Both the position numbers and the translations under genes were made by a program. From a virus, in the IMG/VR virus record IMGVR_UViG_3300028563_000031, positions 1-45,413 of that record: a stretch of 45,413 nt of DNA; one strand, 5' to 3'. This document shows positions 15,605 to 25,215 of this stretch, in pieces (position 1 is the stretch's first letter; every line of letters begins with the position of its first letter). The notes below the pieces were generated by a model. The model had not been told where the DNA came from, ran no database searches, and was given only the letters and a program-made list of their open reading frames with translations.

Positions 15605-16276
15605 TTAAAATTCATCGAAATAATCTTCCTTCATAATGTTTAGATCAACCTCGCCGAGACAACCTTTTACACAACCGGTACCGGAATATTGCCAGATTTT
15701 CCAGTCGTTATATCCGAGAGGTAATTGGGGGAGATTGTGTTCAGGATCGGTTAAGTAAGCTGATAGCCATAGGTCGTTAGGAAACCCGATCTTGTTGGAG
15801 TCATCAAACCATTTATTACCGTAATCAATGATTGAATTTCCTTCAGCTTTTAAGCAAAGGATTAATGTGTTTTTAAAAATACTTAGGTTGGTAACCTTAT
15901 CTTTATCGCTCCAAACCATAGTTTTTGCGTAGGCTTCAAGGTCAATACAAATCGGAAATTGAATATGCTGCAGAATTTTTAAATGAGATAAAATATTGTC
16001 TGCTTCAGCTTTTGCATCCAAGGCTGGATTTATAAGATCGCCTGGGGAGGCGAAATGATAATAACCTAATTTGAAGTATAATTCATTAGCGGCTTTAATG
16101 CGATCGGCAAGTTTGTAAATATTTCCTTCATAACCGGTTGCACCTTGTGTAATCTTTGCAAAGGCAAAAGTAAAACCTTGATCTTTCAATTGCTTCCAGT
16201 CAATATCAGTTTGATAGTGACTTACATCAATTCCATGAATACATTTTAAACTTGCTAACCTTGCTGATGATATCAT
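15605..16276 (-). CDS. GH25 lysozyme (endolysin)
   Basis: A 223-aa peptidoglycan hydrolase of glycoside hydrolase family 25 that cleaves the MurNAc-GlcNAc bond. The hallmark GIDVSHYQTDIDW starts at residue 15 (catalytic-site Asp D17), FAFAKITQGATGY follows near 37-49, YYHFASPGD at 72-80, and ICIDLEA at 109-115 gives the acidic pair D112/E114. The C-terminal WKIWQYSGTG is also typical. No signal peptide is seen, so release depends on the holin-like protein 17 nt downstream. A GTCCTTTA element lies 43 nt upstream of the start, making this the first gene of the lysis-fibre module. Confidence 0.93.
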   Translation of the reverse strand: MISSARLASLKCIHGIDVSHYQTDIDWKQLKDQGFTFAFAKITQGATGYEGNIYKLADRIKAANELYFKLGYYHFASPGDLINPALDAKAEADNILSHLKILQHIQFPICIDLEAYAKTMVWSDKDKVTNLSIFKNTLILCLKAEGNSIIDYGNKWFDDSNKIGFPNDLWLSAYLTDPEHNLPQLPLGYNDWKIWQYSGTGCVKGCLGEVDLNIMKEDYFDEF

Positions 16277-16319
16277 GCTTATGAATTTTAAGCAATGATA
16301 ATTTTTTGAGGGGGAAGGT

Positions 16320-16327
16320 TAAAGGAC
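16320..16327 (-). promoter_or_regulatory. GTCCTTTA late-module element, copy 1
   Basis: Minus-strand GTCCTTTA 43 nt upstream of the lysozyme ATG. The surrounding TTGTCCTTTAACC and the following CTTCC/CTCAA are also shared with the copy at 25607. Confidence 0.6.
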
Positions 16328-16343
16328 AAACGGGAAGGGAAAT

Positions 16344-16370
16344 AAAAAAGCCAGGTGAGTGGCCTGGCTT
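16344..16370 (-). terminator. Rho-independent terminator after the 138-aa gene
   Basis: On the minus strand AAGCCAGG and CCTGGCTT form an 8-bp stem with a 7-nt loop, followed by six T. It closes the moron-like genes before the lysis module begins. Confidence 0.85.
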
Positions 16371-16396
16371 AATTTCTTATTGATATTTTAGAGAGA

Positions 16397-16813
16397 TTAA
16401 ATGACTTCCATTTTATACCTTATTGTTATATCACCGATTAGTGCATGTAATTTAGCAATCAAATATTTTAATGTTACTAATTTTTCAAGTTCAATTTCCG
16501 AAGGTCTTCCCCACGAAAAATAACTTTCAATAGCTCTTAATTTAATTTCTATTGCAAAACGGTCTTCAATACTTTTATTTATAGAAATTAATTCATCAAT
16601 CATTGATGAAGAATTTTCGACTTTAGCCATATCTAAGCACTCAAAGATATAATCAATATGAGTTCCCGGTATCTCAAAATTCTTTATCACATAGATTGAC
16701 AATTCTTCAAAAGCTTTTAAAATTGTTGCATTTTCTGGAAGTTTTAGTCCTATCCGATTTAAATTAAATCTTATATCTCCAATTTGTGAAGCAATTATTT
16801 GATAATCTTCCAT
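16397..16813 (-). CDS. Hypothetical helical protein, moron-like, 138 aa
   Basis: A soluble, all-helical, acidic protein (ENATILKAFEELSIYVIKNFEI ... EIELEKLVTLKYLIAKLHALI). No family is recognised. It is separated from the secreted DUF4468 gene by an 85-nt AT-rich gap and is followed by a strong terminator, and its codons look more AT-rich than the tail genes around it. That independent packaging between tape measure and lysozyme is typical of a moron, a gene that serves the lysogen and not particle assembly; this is inference. Confidence 0.65.
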   Translation of the reverse strand: MEDYQIIASQIGDIRFNLNRIGLKLPENATILKAFEELSIYVIKNFEIPGTHIDYIFECLDMAKVENSSSMIDELISINKSIEDRFAIEIKLRAIESYFSWGRPSEIELEKLVTLKYLIAKLHALIGDITIRYKMEVI

Positions 16814-16898
16814 AATTATAATTATTAGTTTAATTTATTAAGTTATTTGAAGTCATTGAAATAAATGTCAATTCATCTACAAATTTTATTTCAGAACT

Positions 16899-17621
16899 TT
16901 ACCAATTATTGTTTTGACTTACCTTTTTTATATAACTATCGTATTCCGATACAATTATATTAAGTTCATTTTTTACTGATTCTTGTAAAGTTGTATACCT
17001 TTTTTCATTCAATCCTGTTTTCCATAACCCAGGGAATTCACATCCATCACAAATTTTAATTAAAGGCCAAGCATAAGTTTGACACATTGCGGATGAATTA
17101 TAGATATCACTTACAATAATTTTATATTTACCTTCTTTCATTAAAAAATGCACCATATAATCAAATATATATGTATGATCATTCAATTGAAAAAACAGGT
17201 GCTGAATTGTGGCTCCTTTTACTAATATCATTCCTGAAGTCTTATCATCATTTTGAATAACATTTTGAGCTGATTTCCAATATTCAGCAATAAACATCTT
17301 TGTATCAGAATAAATTTGATCTTTGGTTTTAGTTATACTATCAACCTTTTCAATTTTATAGTCAAGTTGGTTTGCATTATTATTTGATTTTTTTTTATCT
17401 TGAAGTAGTTCAATTGATTCTGTTTGATTTTTTAGTATAACATCTTTCTTTCCTTTTTCATTCCAATAATAAATTTTTTCATCAGTAATATTAGTAACAT
17501 CTATAATTTTTTCAGTTTTATCTTTAAAAATTACTTTGTATTTTATTGGTTCATCATCAGATTGTGCTAATAAATTAAAACTGGATAGAAGGATTGTTAA
17601 TAATACTATAAAATTTTTCAT
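16899..17621 (-). CDS. Secreted DUF4468-like protein, 240 aa
   Basis: The N-terminus MKNFIVLLTILLSSFNLLAQ is a classical signal peptide with probable cleavage after LAQ. The middle has strands pairing as KYKVIFKDKTEKIIDV and KIYYWNEKGKKDVIL. Residues about 88-190 (VDSITKTKDQIYSDTKMFIAEYW ... FDYMVHFLMKEGKYKIIVSD) match the DUF4468 pattern, a TBP-like fold common in secreted Bacteroidota proteins. Particle function is unlikely; a lysogen-expressed envelope or periplasmic protein (conversion or superinfection exclusion) is more plausible. It lies between tape measure and lysozyme with intergenic gaps on both sides and is AT-rich. Confidence 0.72.
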   Translation of the reverse strand: MKNFIVLLTILLSSFNLLAQSDDEPIKYKVIFKDKTEKIIDVTNITDEKIYYWNEKGKKDVILKNQTESIELLQDKKKSNNNANQLDYKIEKVDSITKTKDQIYSDTKMFIAEYWKSAQNVIQNDDKTSGMILVKGATIQHLFFQLNDHTYIFDYMVHFLMKEGKYKIIVSDIYNSSAMCQTYAWPLIKICDGCEFPGLWKTGLNEKRYTTLQESVKNELNIIVSEYDSYIKKVSQNNNW

Positions 17622-17688
17622 GGTTATTTTGGTTAATTTAACATACCATAAAACTACAAACTATATTCCAACTTTCAAAATTGATTGG

Positions 17689-20600
17689 TTATGATTTTGT
17701 TACATCAGCTTGTTGAGCTTCCCAACGCGGCTTAACGATGGTTTCAAAAGTATGCATATTGAAATCAGTTTTAATGCCTTTATCTAAGTGATCATTAAAT
17801 TTATTTAAGGCAGCTGTATGTGCGGAAAGTAATATCAAAAACTGGTCATTTCCATTGTTGCGACCAGGAATACCTTGTGATCCTGAACCTGTTTGTGAGG
17901 ATGTATACCCGCCATTTGCAAAGCCCCTATTAACATTTTGTGCCGCTAAAATTGCAGGTAAATTAATGGTATGGATAGTACCTGAGCGCTGGGCAATATC
18001 AATTATATCGAGTACCGGTTTAACGGTTGGGTTACTAACACCATCAGCATTAGCAACAAATTCGTTTGCGTGAACAATTCCTACGGGTTTATCATTCGAT
18101 GAATCAGTATCGGTAAAACCGCCGGTTTTTAAAGCTTTTACCTGTTGACGTTGGGCATTTGCCTGGGCAACTTCAACGCCTCCCAAAACACCTAGCAGAA
18201 CTGCTGAAACTGTTCCTCCAATCGGTCCTAACTGTGCATATCCGGCCATGATTGCTACAGCAGTATTTGCAAGGATTTGCGCTATTTTAACAGCAAAATC
18301 AATATCGGCATATTTCTTCTTAATGCTTTTCTCTTCCTCTTCCTGTTTTGTTGCAATTTCAGTCTTTGTTTTATTATATTCAGTATCGGAAACTATTCCT
18401 TTTTTGTGATTTTCTTCCAGGTCATTAAGGTCTTTTTGATATTTTGTTGTATTATTTGTGATTGCAACATCCTGTAACCCGGTTTCAATATTTGACATTG
18501 TGTTTAATAACGTCACATATTTTTGAACGTACTGCTGTGCATATTTGAGTTTTATAGCCAATAAGGCAGCTTGAAATTTATCCTCATTCCCTTTGAATGC
18601 ATCGTGTTTTGCATTTAATGCAGCAATCTCATCATTTTCTTGTTCTACAAGGCTTTTTAAATTATATTCTTTTACAGTTAATTCATATTCCTTTATTAAA
18701 TCATCCTGTTGTTTAACGGTATCTTTTGTAATTGATACTTTTAAAGCATCAATCTCTTTTTCAGTTGCAACTGTTGATAAACCAAAAGCTTTTTCAATTT
18801 GTAATGTGGTCTGCAACTGCCCCATTTTCATCGTAAGGATATCTTCATTATACTTTTGCTCGATATCCTTGCGGGCGGTTAAGTTATTACCAGCATTGAT
18901 AAGATCTTGCTTATATTGATCTGTGCGGGCATCAATTAATTGTTGTCCGCTTTCGATGTCCATTTGTATAACATCTTGAGCATTGCTTTCTAAATCCTTT
19001 TGATTTTTTGCAGCGGCATCGTAGGCAATTTTATTCAGATTGGCGGCATGGGAGGCTTCCAGAATTTCGAGGGTAGCCTTTTGTTCCTTGGTAAGGTTTG
19101 TTTGGTCAATATTAAATAACCCGGCTTTTTGTAACCGGTCATTATATTCCTGATTCTCAATATCAATAACTGATGTAGCCGATTGAAGGATGGTATTTAT
19201 ATATTCCTGTTGTTTTACTTTAAAATCCAATAATTTACCATTGATATCGGTTATCTTTTTCTCGATATCGGAATACTGGGTTTTATCGTTTACAAAATTT
19301 TCCTTGTTTTTTGCATAGATGGCAGCTTCGGAGCGTAAACGACTTTGGTTGATAATATCCATTTGCATTGCAAATTGCGCATTGGAAGATTGTCCGTCAG
19401 CGTAACGCTTCTTTTCTTTTGCTTCTAACTGGGTATAGTAGTTTGCGCTTTGGTTTAATTCGGTATCGAGGGTTTCCTTACGCAATGCAACTTCATTTTT
19501 ACTATTCATTGCATTAATTTTCTTCAAATTTTCCTTACCCGAAACAGCGGCATCGGTTAGTTTTACCAAAGATTTTGCATAATCTTCGATCATAACGTCA
19601 GATCCTAAACCAAATTTTTTTAAATTTTCTGCATAGGCAACTATTTTAGGATTATATGAAGCTAATTCGGCATCCATGGCTTTTAACTTTGCCACTTCAG
19701 CATCGTTGGTAACAGGAACAGCAACTCCGGATGACATGGCCATGGCGTTTAAACTTTGCATGGCTTTTTCGTAAGTATTGCGTTTTTCTAGTAATTTATT
19801 ATAATCTTCACCCGCCAGGCGTTCCTTTTCGCTATTGAAAGTAATAATATCTTTTATTTCATCTTCGCTTAGTTTTGTTCGGCTTTTCAATTGCAACAAC
19901 TGGGCATCATATTCCTGCTGTGCAACATCAACCCTTTCCTTAACCATTTTTTTCTCGTTTTCAATACGTGCCTTACCAGCCTCTAAGCGTTCAGTCAGAG
20001 ATTTTGTGCGGTCACGCATATCTTCTTCGAGTTGCACATTTTTTGCATGTTCGGCAGCTTCGTTTATAGACAGTGCAATAGTTTTTTCCTTTACCTGGTC
20101 CATCATTTCAGCATATTGATAACCAACTGCAATGGCTTCGGATAAATTGTCAATGAAATTATGCCAATCGCCAGAAACCATGGTTTTATAAAAATATTGT
20201 AAGCCTGATTGCATTCCGGCAACGGCAAAATTGTATTGATCTCCACTGGTTTTAGTGGATTCAACCATTTCGTGAAAATTCTCTTTGAACAGTTCAATGC
20301 CTTTTTTGCCAAGTTCTACCAGGCCAACGCCGGTGAAGATTTCTTTGAGATGAGAGAAGGCGCCGCCGGATTGTTCAGTAGCGCCTTTTAATTCTTTTTG
20401 TCTTGCTGTAACGTCGTCGAGTTCTTTTTTGTAGGATTTAAATGTGTCGGAATCGGGAGCGAGGTTTGCTAAAATAAATTTCAATTCCTTGCTGCGCTGT
20501 CCAAGTTCTTTCATGGTAAGTCCATCCAGGCCGATTTCGTGCCGGATGTCTTCCATTTGTTTTTCGAGGGATTTGAGGGAATCCATTTTAGTAGCCTTTT

Positions 20601-20730
20601 CAAACTCATCCTTGGTACTTTTTATTTCTTTCTTAAGATCTGAAGCTTGTTTGCTTAATTCGGCAAGTTTTAACCGCTGTGGATCGCTGTTAATTAAAAG
20701 ATCGAGTTGTATTTTATCAATTGTAAGCAT
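17689..20730 (-). CDS. Tail tape measure protein, 1013 aa
   Basis: The longest late gene before the lysis region. Residues 1-115 and about 215-640 are long coiled coils rich in Lys, Glu and Gln. A glycine-alanine hydrophobic region at about 800-850 (IAQILANTAVAIMAGYAQLGPIGG) is the membrane-active segment typical of tape measures. The C-terminus is Gly/Ser/Thr-rich and ends with a polar tail. At about 1.5 angstrom per residue this length predicts a tail near 150 nm. It follows the 153-aa gene with a 1-nt gap. The protein sets tail length and is ejected with the DNA. Confidence 0.93.
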   Translation of the reverse strand: MLTIDKIQLDLLINSDPQRLKLAELSKQASDLKKEIKSTKDEFEKATKMDSLKSLEKQMEDIRHEIGLDGLTMKELGQRSKELKFILANLAPDSDTFKSYKKELDDVTARQKELKGATEQSGGAFSHLKEIFTGVGLVELGKKGIELFKENFHEMVESTKTSGDQYNFAVAGMQSGLQYFYKTMVSGDWHNFIDNLSEAIAVGYQYAEMMDQVKEKTIALSINEAAEHAKNVQLEEDMRDRTKSLTERLEAGKARIENEKKMVKERVDVAQQEYDAQLLQLKSRTKLSEDEIKDIITFNSEKERLAGEDYNKLLEKRNTYEKAMQSLNAMAMSSGVAVPVTNDAEVAKLKAMDAELASYNPKIVAYAENLKKFGLGSDVMIEDYAKSLVKLTDAAVSGKENLKKINAMNSKNEVALRKETLDTELNQSANYYTQLEAKEKKRYADGQSSNAQFAMQMDIINQSRLRSEAAIYAKNKENFVNDKTQYSDIEKKITDINGKLLDFKVKQQEYINTILQSATSVIDIENQEYNDRLQKAGLFNIDQTNLTKEQKATLEILEASHAANLNKIAYDAAAKNQKDLESNAQDVIQMDIESGQQLIDARTDQYKQDLINAGNNLTARKDIEQKYNEDILTMKMGQLQTTLQIEKAFGLSTVATEKEIDALKVSITKDTVKQQDDLIKEYELTVKEYNLKSLVEQENDEIAALNAKHDAFKGNEDKFQAALLAIKLKYAQQYVQKYVTLLNTMSNIETGLQDVAITNNTTKYQKDLNDLEENHKKGIVSDTEYNKTKTEIATKQEEEEKSIKKKYADIDFAVKIAQILANTAVAIMAGYAQLGPIGGTVSAVLLGVLGGVEVAQANAQRQQVKALKTGGFTDTDSSNDKPVGIVHANEFVANADGVSNPTVKPVLDIIDIAQRSGTIHTINLPAILAAQNVNRGFANGGYTSSQTGSGSQGIPGRNNGNDQFLILLSAHTAALNKFNDHLDKGIKTDFNMHTFETIVKPRWEAQQADVTKS

Positions 20731-20731
20731 T

Positions 20732-21193
20732 CTATGCGGTTTTAAATGGATCGATCAATCTTTTTCTAAGGTCAAGGCGCACCGATTCAGAAAATCCATA
20801 ACTTATTCGGCCAACAAGTAAATTAAGCCTTCCCCAAACATTTTTATTATACCAGTTAGGCGCCTGTTTTTTATTTTTCTTAGACCTATCTTTAATGCCA
20901 TAAAGAATAGAATTAGTACTTACACGCGAACTTTCCCTTGCGCGTGACCTGTTTTTTCGGTACATTAACTCAACCAACCTACCTTTATCGGGAAATAAAA
21001 ATTTTATCCTGCCTCCCTTTTCGCCTTCTCTTGAGGTTATAAATGAAATTTCATCCCGTAAATGGTCATGGTCCTCTTTGCTTATTATATCCTTATCCAC
21101 AATTGAATTCACCATTAATTCACGAAGCTCAATTCCCCAGCGTTTAAGCTCCATCATTATAAAATTCCATTCCAGGTAATCCGATTCGGTCAT
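20732..21193 (-). CDS. Hypothetical tail-assembly protein, 153 aa, upstream of tape measure
   Basis: A basic protein (REGEKGGRIKFLFPDKGRLVELMYRKNRSRARESS) with a conserved-looking C-terminal segment NKNVWGRLNLLVGRISYGFSESV. Position immediately before the tape measure is that of tail assembly chaperones or minor tail proteins. It overlaps the 182-aa gene by 4 nt (stop and start share ATGA). No slippery frameshift site is evident here. The function is inferred from position only. Confidence 0.65.
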   Translation of the reverse strand: MTESDYLEWNFIMMELKRWGIELRELMVNSIVDKDIISKEDHDHLRDEISFITSREGEKGGRIKFLFPDKGRLVELMYRKNRSRARESSRVSTNSILYGIKDRSKKNKKQAPNWYNKNVWGRLNLLVGRISYGFSESVRLDLRKRLIDPFKTA

Positions 21194-21738
21194 AACAGGT
21201 TCATATAATTAACGTTAATTACCAGTTGCCATCCAATACTTTCACAAAGCCAGAAAGGATCAATTGGATCCAATTGAAAAGGATTGTCTAGCCAACGTTG
21301 TACAGGGCAGTTTTCACGATCGTCTTTTTTAAGAAAATTAATGAGTGTGGTCATGATTTCAAATGCCCTGGATGATTGAAGCATTTCTCCCATCGAATCC
21401 ATTTCTGATCCTGTCCAGTGACTCGCAATTGTTAATTGTACTGTCATCTTTGAGTCGCGAACCCTTACTTCGTTCATCGGACCACCACCAATGCCTCCCG
21501 GTTCAACCAACAGGAAATAACCATCTATGCCAGCAATACTTTCGGCTAACTTCTTATCGTTTGTGTAAACCACAAAATCAGTCAATTCAGGAATCAGGCT
21601 ATTCGGATCCATGGCTGATATATATGCTTTCAGATCGGCATATCCTGGAATGGTATCATCTTCCCGGGCAAAGTTTTTAACTACACCCTCCAATAATGGA
21701 TAACGTGCAAAATATTTTATAATATCAATTGGTACCAT
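21190..21738 (-). CDS. Candidate tail/neck protein, 182 aa
   Basis: A soluble alpha/beta protein. The pattern DGYFLLVEPGGIGGGPMNEVRVRDSKMTVQLTIASHW followed by SSRAFEIMTTLINFLKKDD resembles tail-terminator or neck proteins, which have a strand-rich core and a flanking helix. It lies 3 nt after the 320-aa gene and overlaps the 153-aa gene. Tail completion is a reasonable guess from order and shape, not established. Confidence 0.6.
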   Translation of the reverse strand: MVPIDIIKYFARYPLLEGVVKNFAREDDTIPGYADLKAYISAMDPNSLIPELTDFVVYTNDKKLAESIAGIDGYFLLVEPGGIGGGPMNEVRVRDSKMTVQLTIASHWTGSEMDSMGEMLQSSRAFEIMTTLINFLKKDDRENCPVQRWLDNPFQLDPIDPFWLCESIGWQLVINVNYMNLL

Positions 21739-21741
21739 GTA

Positions 21742-22704
21742 TCAGAGTTTTAAAACAGTTTCAATTGGCAACTTTAAATCGATGGATATTTCACCATTGT
21801 TTTTTTTCATTCCGCGAAGCGAAACAACAGCCTCCTGAATGCTTTTTACCTGTATGTTAAAAAAATCGGTAATTGGCATCATTACCACATCATCAATTTT
21901 CCCATAACCATCTTTACTCATTGTATAAACATGTCCATAAGAACCGAGGGATATTTTATCCGGATCGCTTTCCCCGGATCCTGAAAACAGGATTCCAAAC
22001 ACAGGATGGTTATAAAAATAGTTCTGCCAGCAAATCAGCATGAACCATATTGCCTTTAATTCTTTATTGAGATGTTCCTGGAATAATATGGCACGCTGTT
22101 GTGCTTCAAAAGTGTTATATTTTTGCCTGTTTTGGCGATAAAGACAAGCGGCCATATTAGCCAGGTACTTTGTATCTTTTGTTTGAGCGTAAATATGTTG
22201 GTATTCATAAGCGTCAAGGTATTCTCCAACGGTTATATCGGTTTCAAGAATTCCGAATTTGTCAATATTGAATACCGGGCCATGAAATTTTTTCTTTCCA
22301 ATACTGATTTCTGGTAATAAATTGCTAGTAAGTGCAAGATTAAAACCAAATTTAGGTTGGATGATCGATTTAACTGTTTCAAGTTCCTTCAGCAGTGTTT
22401 TATCATCAATCTCATCAGGTAAGGCATAAGTCAGTATATTTTTAAGCTTATTGCTTAAAACCTGCACAACATCATCATTTATGCTGATGCTGAAGACAAA
22501 TTTTGTCCATTCGGCCAGGCATTGATGGCAGCAAATTTCAACTTTAGGCTTTGGAAGTTTCTCACCAACCAATATTTCAAGAATTTTAAAGCGTAGTTCT
22601 GCTTTTGCCATTGATCCGGCATCAAATAATAAATTTACAACCTCTTTAAATTTTGAAGGTGTAAGTTCGTCCCAGGCTGTTTCTATCTTATATTCCTTCA
22701 TCAT
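21742..22704 (-). CDS. Hypothetical morphogenesis protein, 320 aa
   Basis: No family is recognised with certainty. The protein has cysteines in ICCHQCLAEW (about 57-66) that could bind metal, a predicted soluble helical N-terminal half, and a C-terminal part with FSGSGESDPDKISLGSYGHVYTMSKDGYGKIDDV and DFFNIQVKSIQEAVV. It is transcribed between the connector-like gene (1-nt overlap) and the tail/neck candidate. Tail assembly or chaperone function is inferred from order. Confidence 0.65.
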   Translation of the reverse strand: MMKEYKIETAWDELTPSKFKEVVNLLFDAGSMAKAELRFKILEILVGEKLPKPKVEICCHQCLAEWTKFVFSISINDDVVQVLSNKLKNILTYALPDEIDDKTLLKELETVKSIIQPKFGFNLALTSNLLPEISIGKKKFHGPVFNIDKFGILETDITVGEYLDAYEYQHIYAQTKDTKYLANMAACLYRQNRQKYNTFEAQQRAILFQEHLNKELKAIWFMLICWQNYFYNHPVFGILFSGSGESDPDKISLGSYGHVYTMSKDGYGKIDDVVMMPITDFFNIQVKSIQEAVVSLRGMKKNNGEISIDLKLPIETVLKL

Positions 22705-23654
22705 TAAATCATTGAAACAAATTTGTCGTTCTCGTTGTGCCTTCTTTTTTCACATGGGTTATATTCACTTGGCTTATCGGGAACCTGTGAATCTGCCTTA
22801 GTTTTAATATCCATCCCCCGGAGTACGGATTCTGCCATATTCCGATATTTAAATGATAGTTTATCCTTTACATCTTCTGAAGTAAGTCTCGGGTTATTAC
22901 TGGCATCGTTGGCCATATTCCTGCGAAGGGTAGAAGGAAGGTAATAATTATCCCATTCGGATATTGCACGGCTAACAGTAATATAAGCCAATGCACGTTT
23001 CAATTTACTTATCATTACCGGATCAGGAGTTGTAGCATCCAGTATAGTTTTAATTTTAATGTGTGCATTGATCTCGTCATAGGCTTCCTGCTGAAATACA
23101 CGCGAGCGGATAAAAAATGCGGCGTTACCTTCTGTTTGAAAGCAATTGTCAAAATCACGATAGGTTTTAATAAGGAGATTGTTAAATGCAGTGCTTTGTG
23201 GGCTTTCTGCCCATGCTGTAAAAGTCTCTTTATCTGAATCCAGAGAATCAATAAGTTCCTTGGTAAATAAGCCATAACTGATTAGAAGGCTTTCGCGGGC
23301 TTCATCAGTTTGATATTTAAACGCTGTTGTTTCTTTATCAGTCTTATAAGTTGTGATGCTATTAGGGCTTACCCTTATCTGTAACCATATAAAATGATGA
23401 TATAACGCCAGGGGAACGATAGCAAAACGCAATAATTCCAACACTTCAGCATATTTCTTCGCTTCATCTTCATCAGTGGGTGGAGTCGTCATTTTATCAA
23501 TGATATCGTCATACATTTCAGGAGAAATGATTTCGCGGATATCATTGGCAGCAACAATCATACTGCTATTGATATTTTCGAGTTTCAGCGTAACATCAAT
23601 TCCCGAAACATAGTTTTTAAGGCTGACTGTGGGTGTAAAAGGTAATTTTATCAT
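22704..23654 (-). CDS. Connector-like head-tail protein, 316 aa (DUF6712-type candidate)
   Basis: I start this at ATG 23654 (MIKLPFTPTVSLKNYVSG), two nt past the portal stop (TGATATG). A longer frame from 23732 would overlap the portal by 77 nt and its extra 26 residues look like frame shadow. The protein is helical, with a long acidic region (MTTPPTDEDEAKKYAEVLELLRFAIVPLALYHHF) that resembles adaptor proteins bound beneath portals. Position immediately after the portal supports a head completion or adaptor role; the family name is a tentative recognition. Confidence 0.68.
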   Translation of the reverse strand: MIKLPFTPTVSLKNYVSGIDVTLKLENINSSMIVAANDIREIISPEMYDDIIDKMTTPPTDEDEAKKYAEVLELLRFAIVPLALYHHFIWLQIRVSPNSITTYKTDKETTAFKYQTDEARESLLISYGLFTKELIDSLDSDKETFTAWAESPQSTAFNNLLIKTYRDFDNCFQTEGNAAFFIRSRVFQQEAYDEINAHIKIKTILDATTPDPVMISKLKRALAYITVSRAISEWDNYYLPSTLRRNMANDASNNPRLTSEDVKDKLSFKYRNMAESVLRGMDIKTKADSQVPDKPSEYNPCEKRRHNENDKFVSMI

Positions 23655-23655
23655 A

Positions 23656-25215
23656 TCAATTGATATTATTTTGTATGCGATTTTGTGGCGAAGTATCTTG
23701 CTGGCGTTCCGGAGCAAAGCGTTTAAACCCAATTTTTACGTTGTTGGTTACCAGACGGGGAAAATTGAGCCAAAGGGCACGATTTAAATCTTCCAGAATA
23801 AATTCTTCAGCATAACCCAGGGTGTCTAAATAAACCAGGTATGAATAATAAACTTGAGCTCCGGAATTAAAAACCCCTTCGTTGCTTAAATTTGAGATAG
23901 CCGGATCAAGACCTTTCCCGGCAACAATCATTCTTGTGCTTTCCTTGTTAAAATCAATAACTGATTTAATAAATTCGGAATACTTAACCGGTATATCCTC
24001 GAACGTCCATTTTTCAATCCCATGTTCAGTTAAAAATGAACGGCTCCAATATGCTTTACCTTGATTTTTACCAGCTCCGGAAAGCACTGCAGTAACCATC
24101 TCAATTTTTTTATTAATGACTGCAGTCAAAAGTTCATAAGAGAAGTCGGTGCCAATTTCCTTAACCCCTTCAAATTCGGTTTGCAAAGGTTTACCTGCAG
24201 TTTTGCGGGCTTCATTATCCCTGCAAATGTTCTTGAGGGTTTCTTCAATTTGTTTTATCCAGGCATCTGGAATAATTACATGAATCTTGGCCGAAAGTGA
24301 ATTTTCGAGGTAAGAATTTATGTATTTCGGATTAAGGTTAGTGCCTTTAATCCATTCCTTTAATCCATAAAAGTAAGTTGGGGTGCTGTAAATATCCTCG
24401 TCGAATGAACGATCACGGACATAGTTAACCGATGAAGGATAACGAAAAGGATCGGAACGGACGAAACGAGGCCATTGGTCGAGATCGTACATGTTAAGTT
24501 TAGTCCAGTCACCAACCAATACAATATCAAGGTCGGAATCTAGGATCCGGGCGCGCCTGTCAATTGTTTTTGTGGTACCCAAACGACAATGGGCGCCGTT
24601 TAAATATTTTAATCCGCGAACAGGCATGGAACCATTAACCCGGCGTGATTTGTTAAAAAAATATTGGTTATAACCATCCTCCATATAATAATATTCATGA
24701 ATGGCCTGTTTAGCATAAGTATGCAAAGGTTCTAAATCAGGATCCCGATCCCACGAGTTTAACCAGGCCCATACTTCAGGATATGTTTTCTTTGATACCC
24801 ATCTACGGATTTTTCCGTCTGATGGCTGGGTACTTGCTCCAGGAGTGATGTCTTCAATATCATCAATATATAATTCTGGACCACGGCCATACATCATACG
24901 TGCTTGTTTTGCAAGTATTTCTGGTAAAAAGGGATTATATTTTACATATTGTTTAGCTTCGTTCGGCAGGTAATTATTATTTCCATTGGTAGCAATTGTA
25001 AAACCCTCAAAATTAATTCGATCTCCAACAACAATGAACCGGTTATAGTTCATTTTTTCTCTTTCCATCTCCCAGGTATCTTCAGATGTCCCAAGCGCAA
25101 ATGTCATATAGGCTTTACCATCCTTGGAAGAATAGCCATAAGAACCGTAATTTTGAACATCAATATTATCACTGGCCGTATTAAAGCCTTTAATTTCTTT
25201 TTTCATATTAATCAT
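23656..25215 (-). CDS. Portal protein, 519 aa
   Basis: The dodecameric DNA entry/exit vertex is predicted here. Length near 500 residues, placement two genes after TerL, and the mixed helical and beta composition with PFLPEILAKQARMMYGRGPELYIDD (wing region) and a long helical C-terminus ending in a disordered Gln/Asn-rich tail (PERQQDTSPQNRIQNNIN) fit portals of Bacteroidota phages. The start at 25215 overlaps the 117-aa gene by 8 nt; ATG 25206, one nt past that gene's stop, is an equally good alternative. Confidence 0.8.
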   Translation of the reverse strand: MINMKKEIKGFNTASDNIDVQNYGSYGYSSKDGKAYMTFALGTSEDTWEMEREKMNYNRFIVVGDRINFEGFTIATNGNNNYLPNEAKQYVKYNPFLPEILAKQARMMYGRGPELYIDDIEDITPGASTQPSDGKIRRWVSKKTYPEVWAWLNSWDRDPDLEPLHTYAKQAIHEYYYMEDGYNQYFFNKSRRVNGSMPVRGLKYLNGAHCRLGTTKTIDRRARILDSDLDIVLVGDWTKLNMYDLDQWPRFVRSDPFRYPSSVNYVRDRSFDEDIYSTPTYFYGLKEWIKGTNLNPKYINSYLENSLSAKIHVIIPDAWIKQIEETLKNICRDNEARKTAGKPLQTEFEGVKEIGTDFSYELLTAVINKKIEMVTAVLSGAGKNQGKAYWSRSFLTEHGIEKWTFEDIPVKYSEFIKSVIDFNKESTRMIVAGKGLDPAISNLSNEGVFNSGAQVYYSYLVYLDTLGYAEEFILEDLNRALWLNFPRLVTNNVKIGFKRFAPERQQDTSPQNRIQNNIN

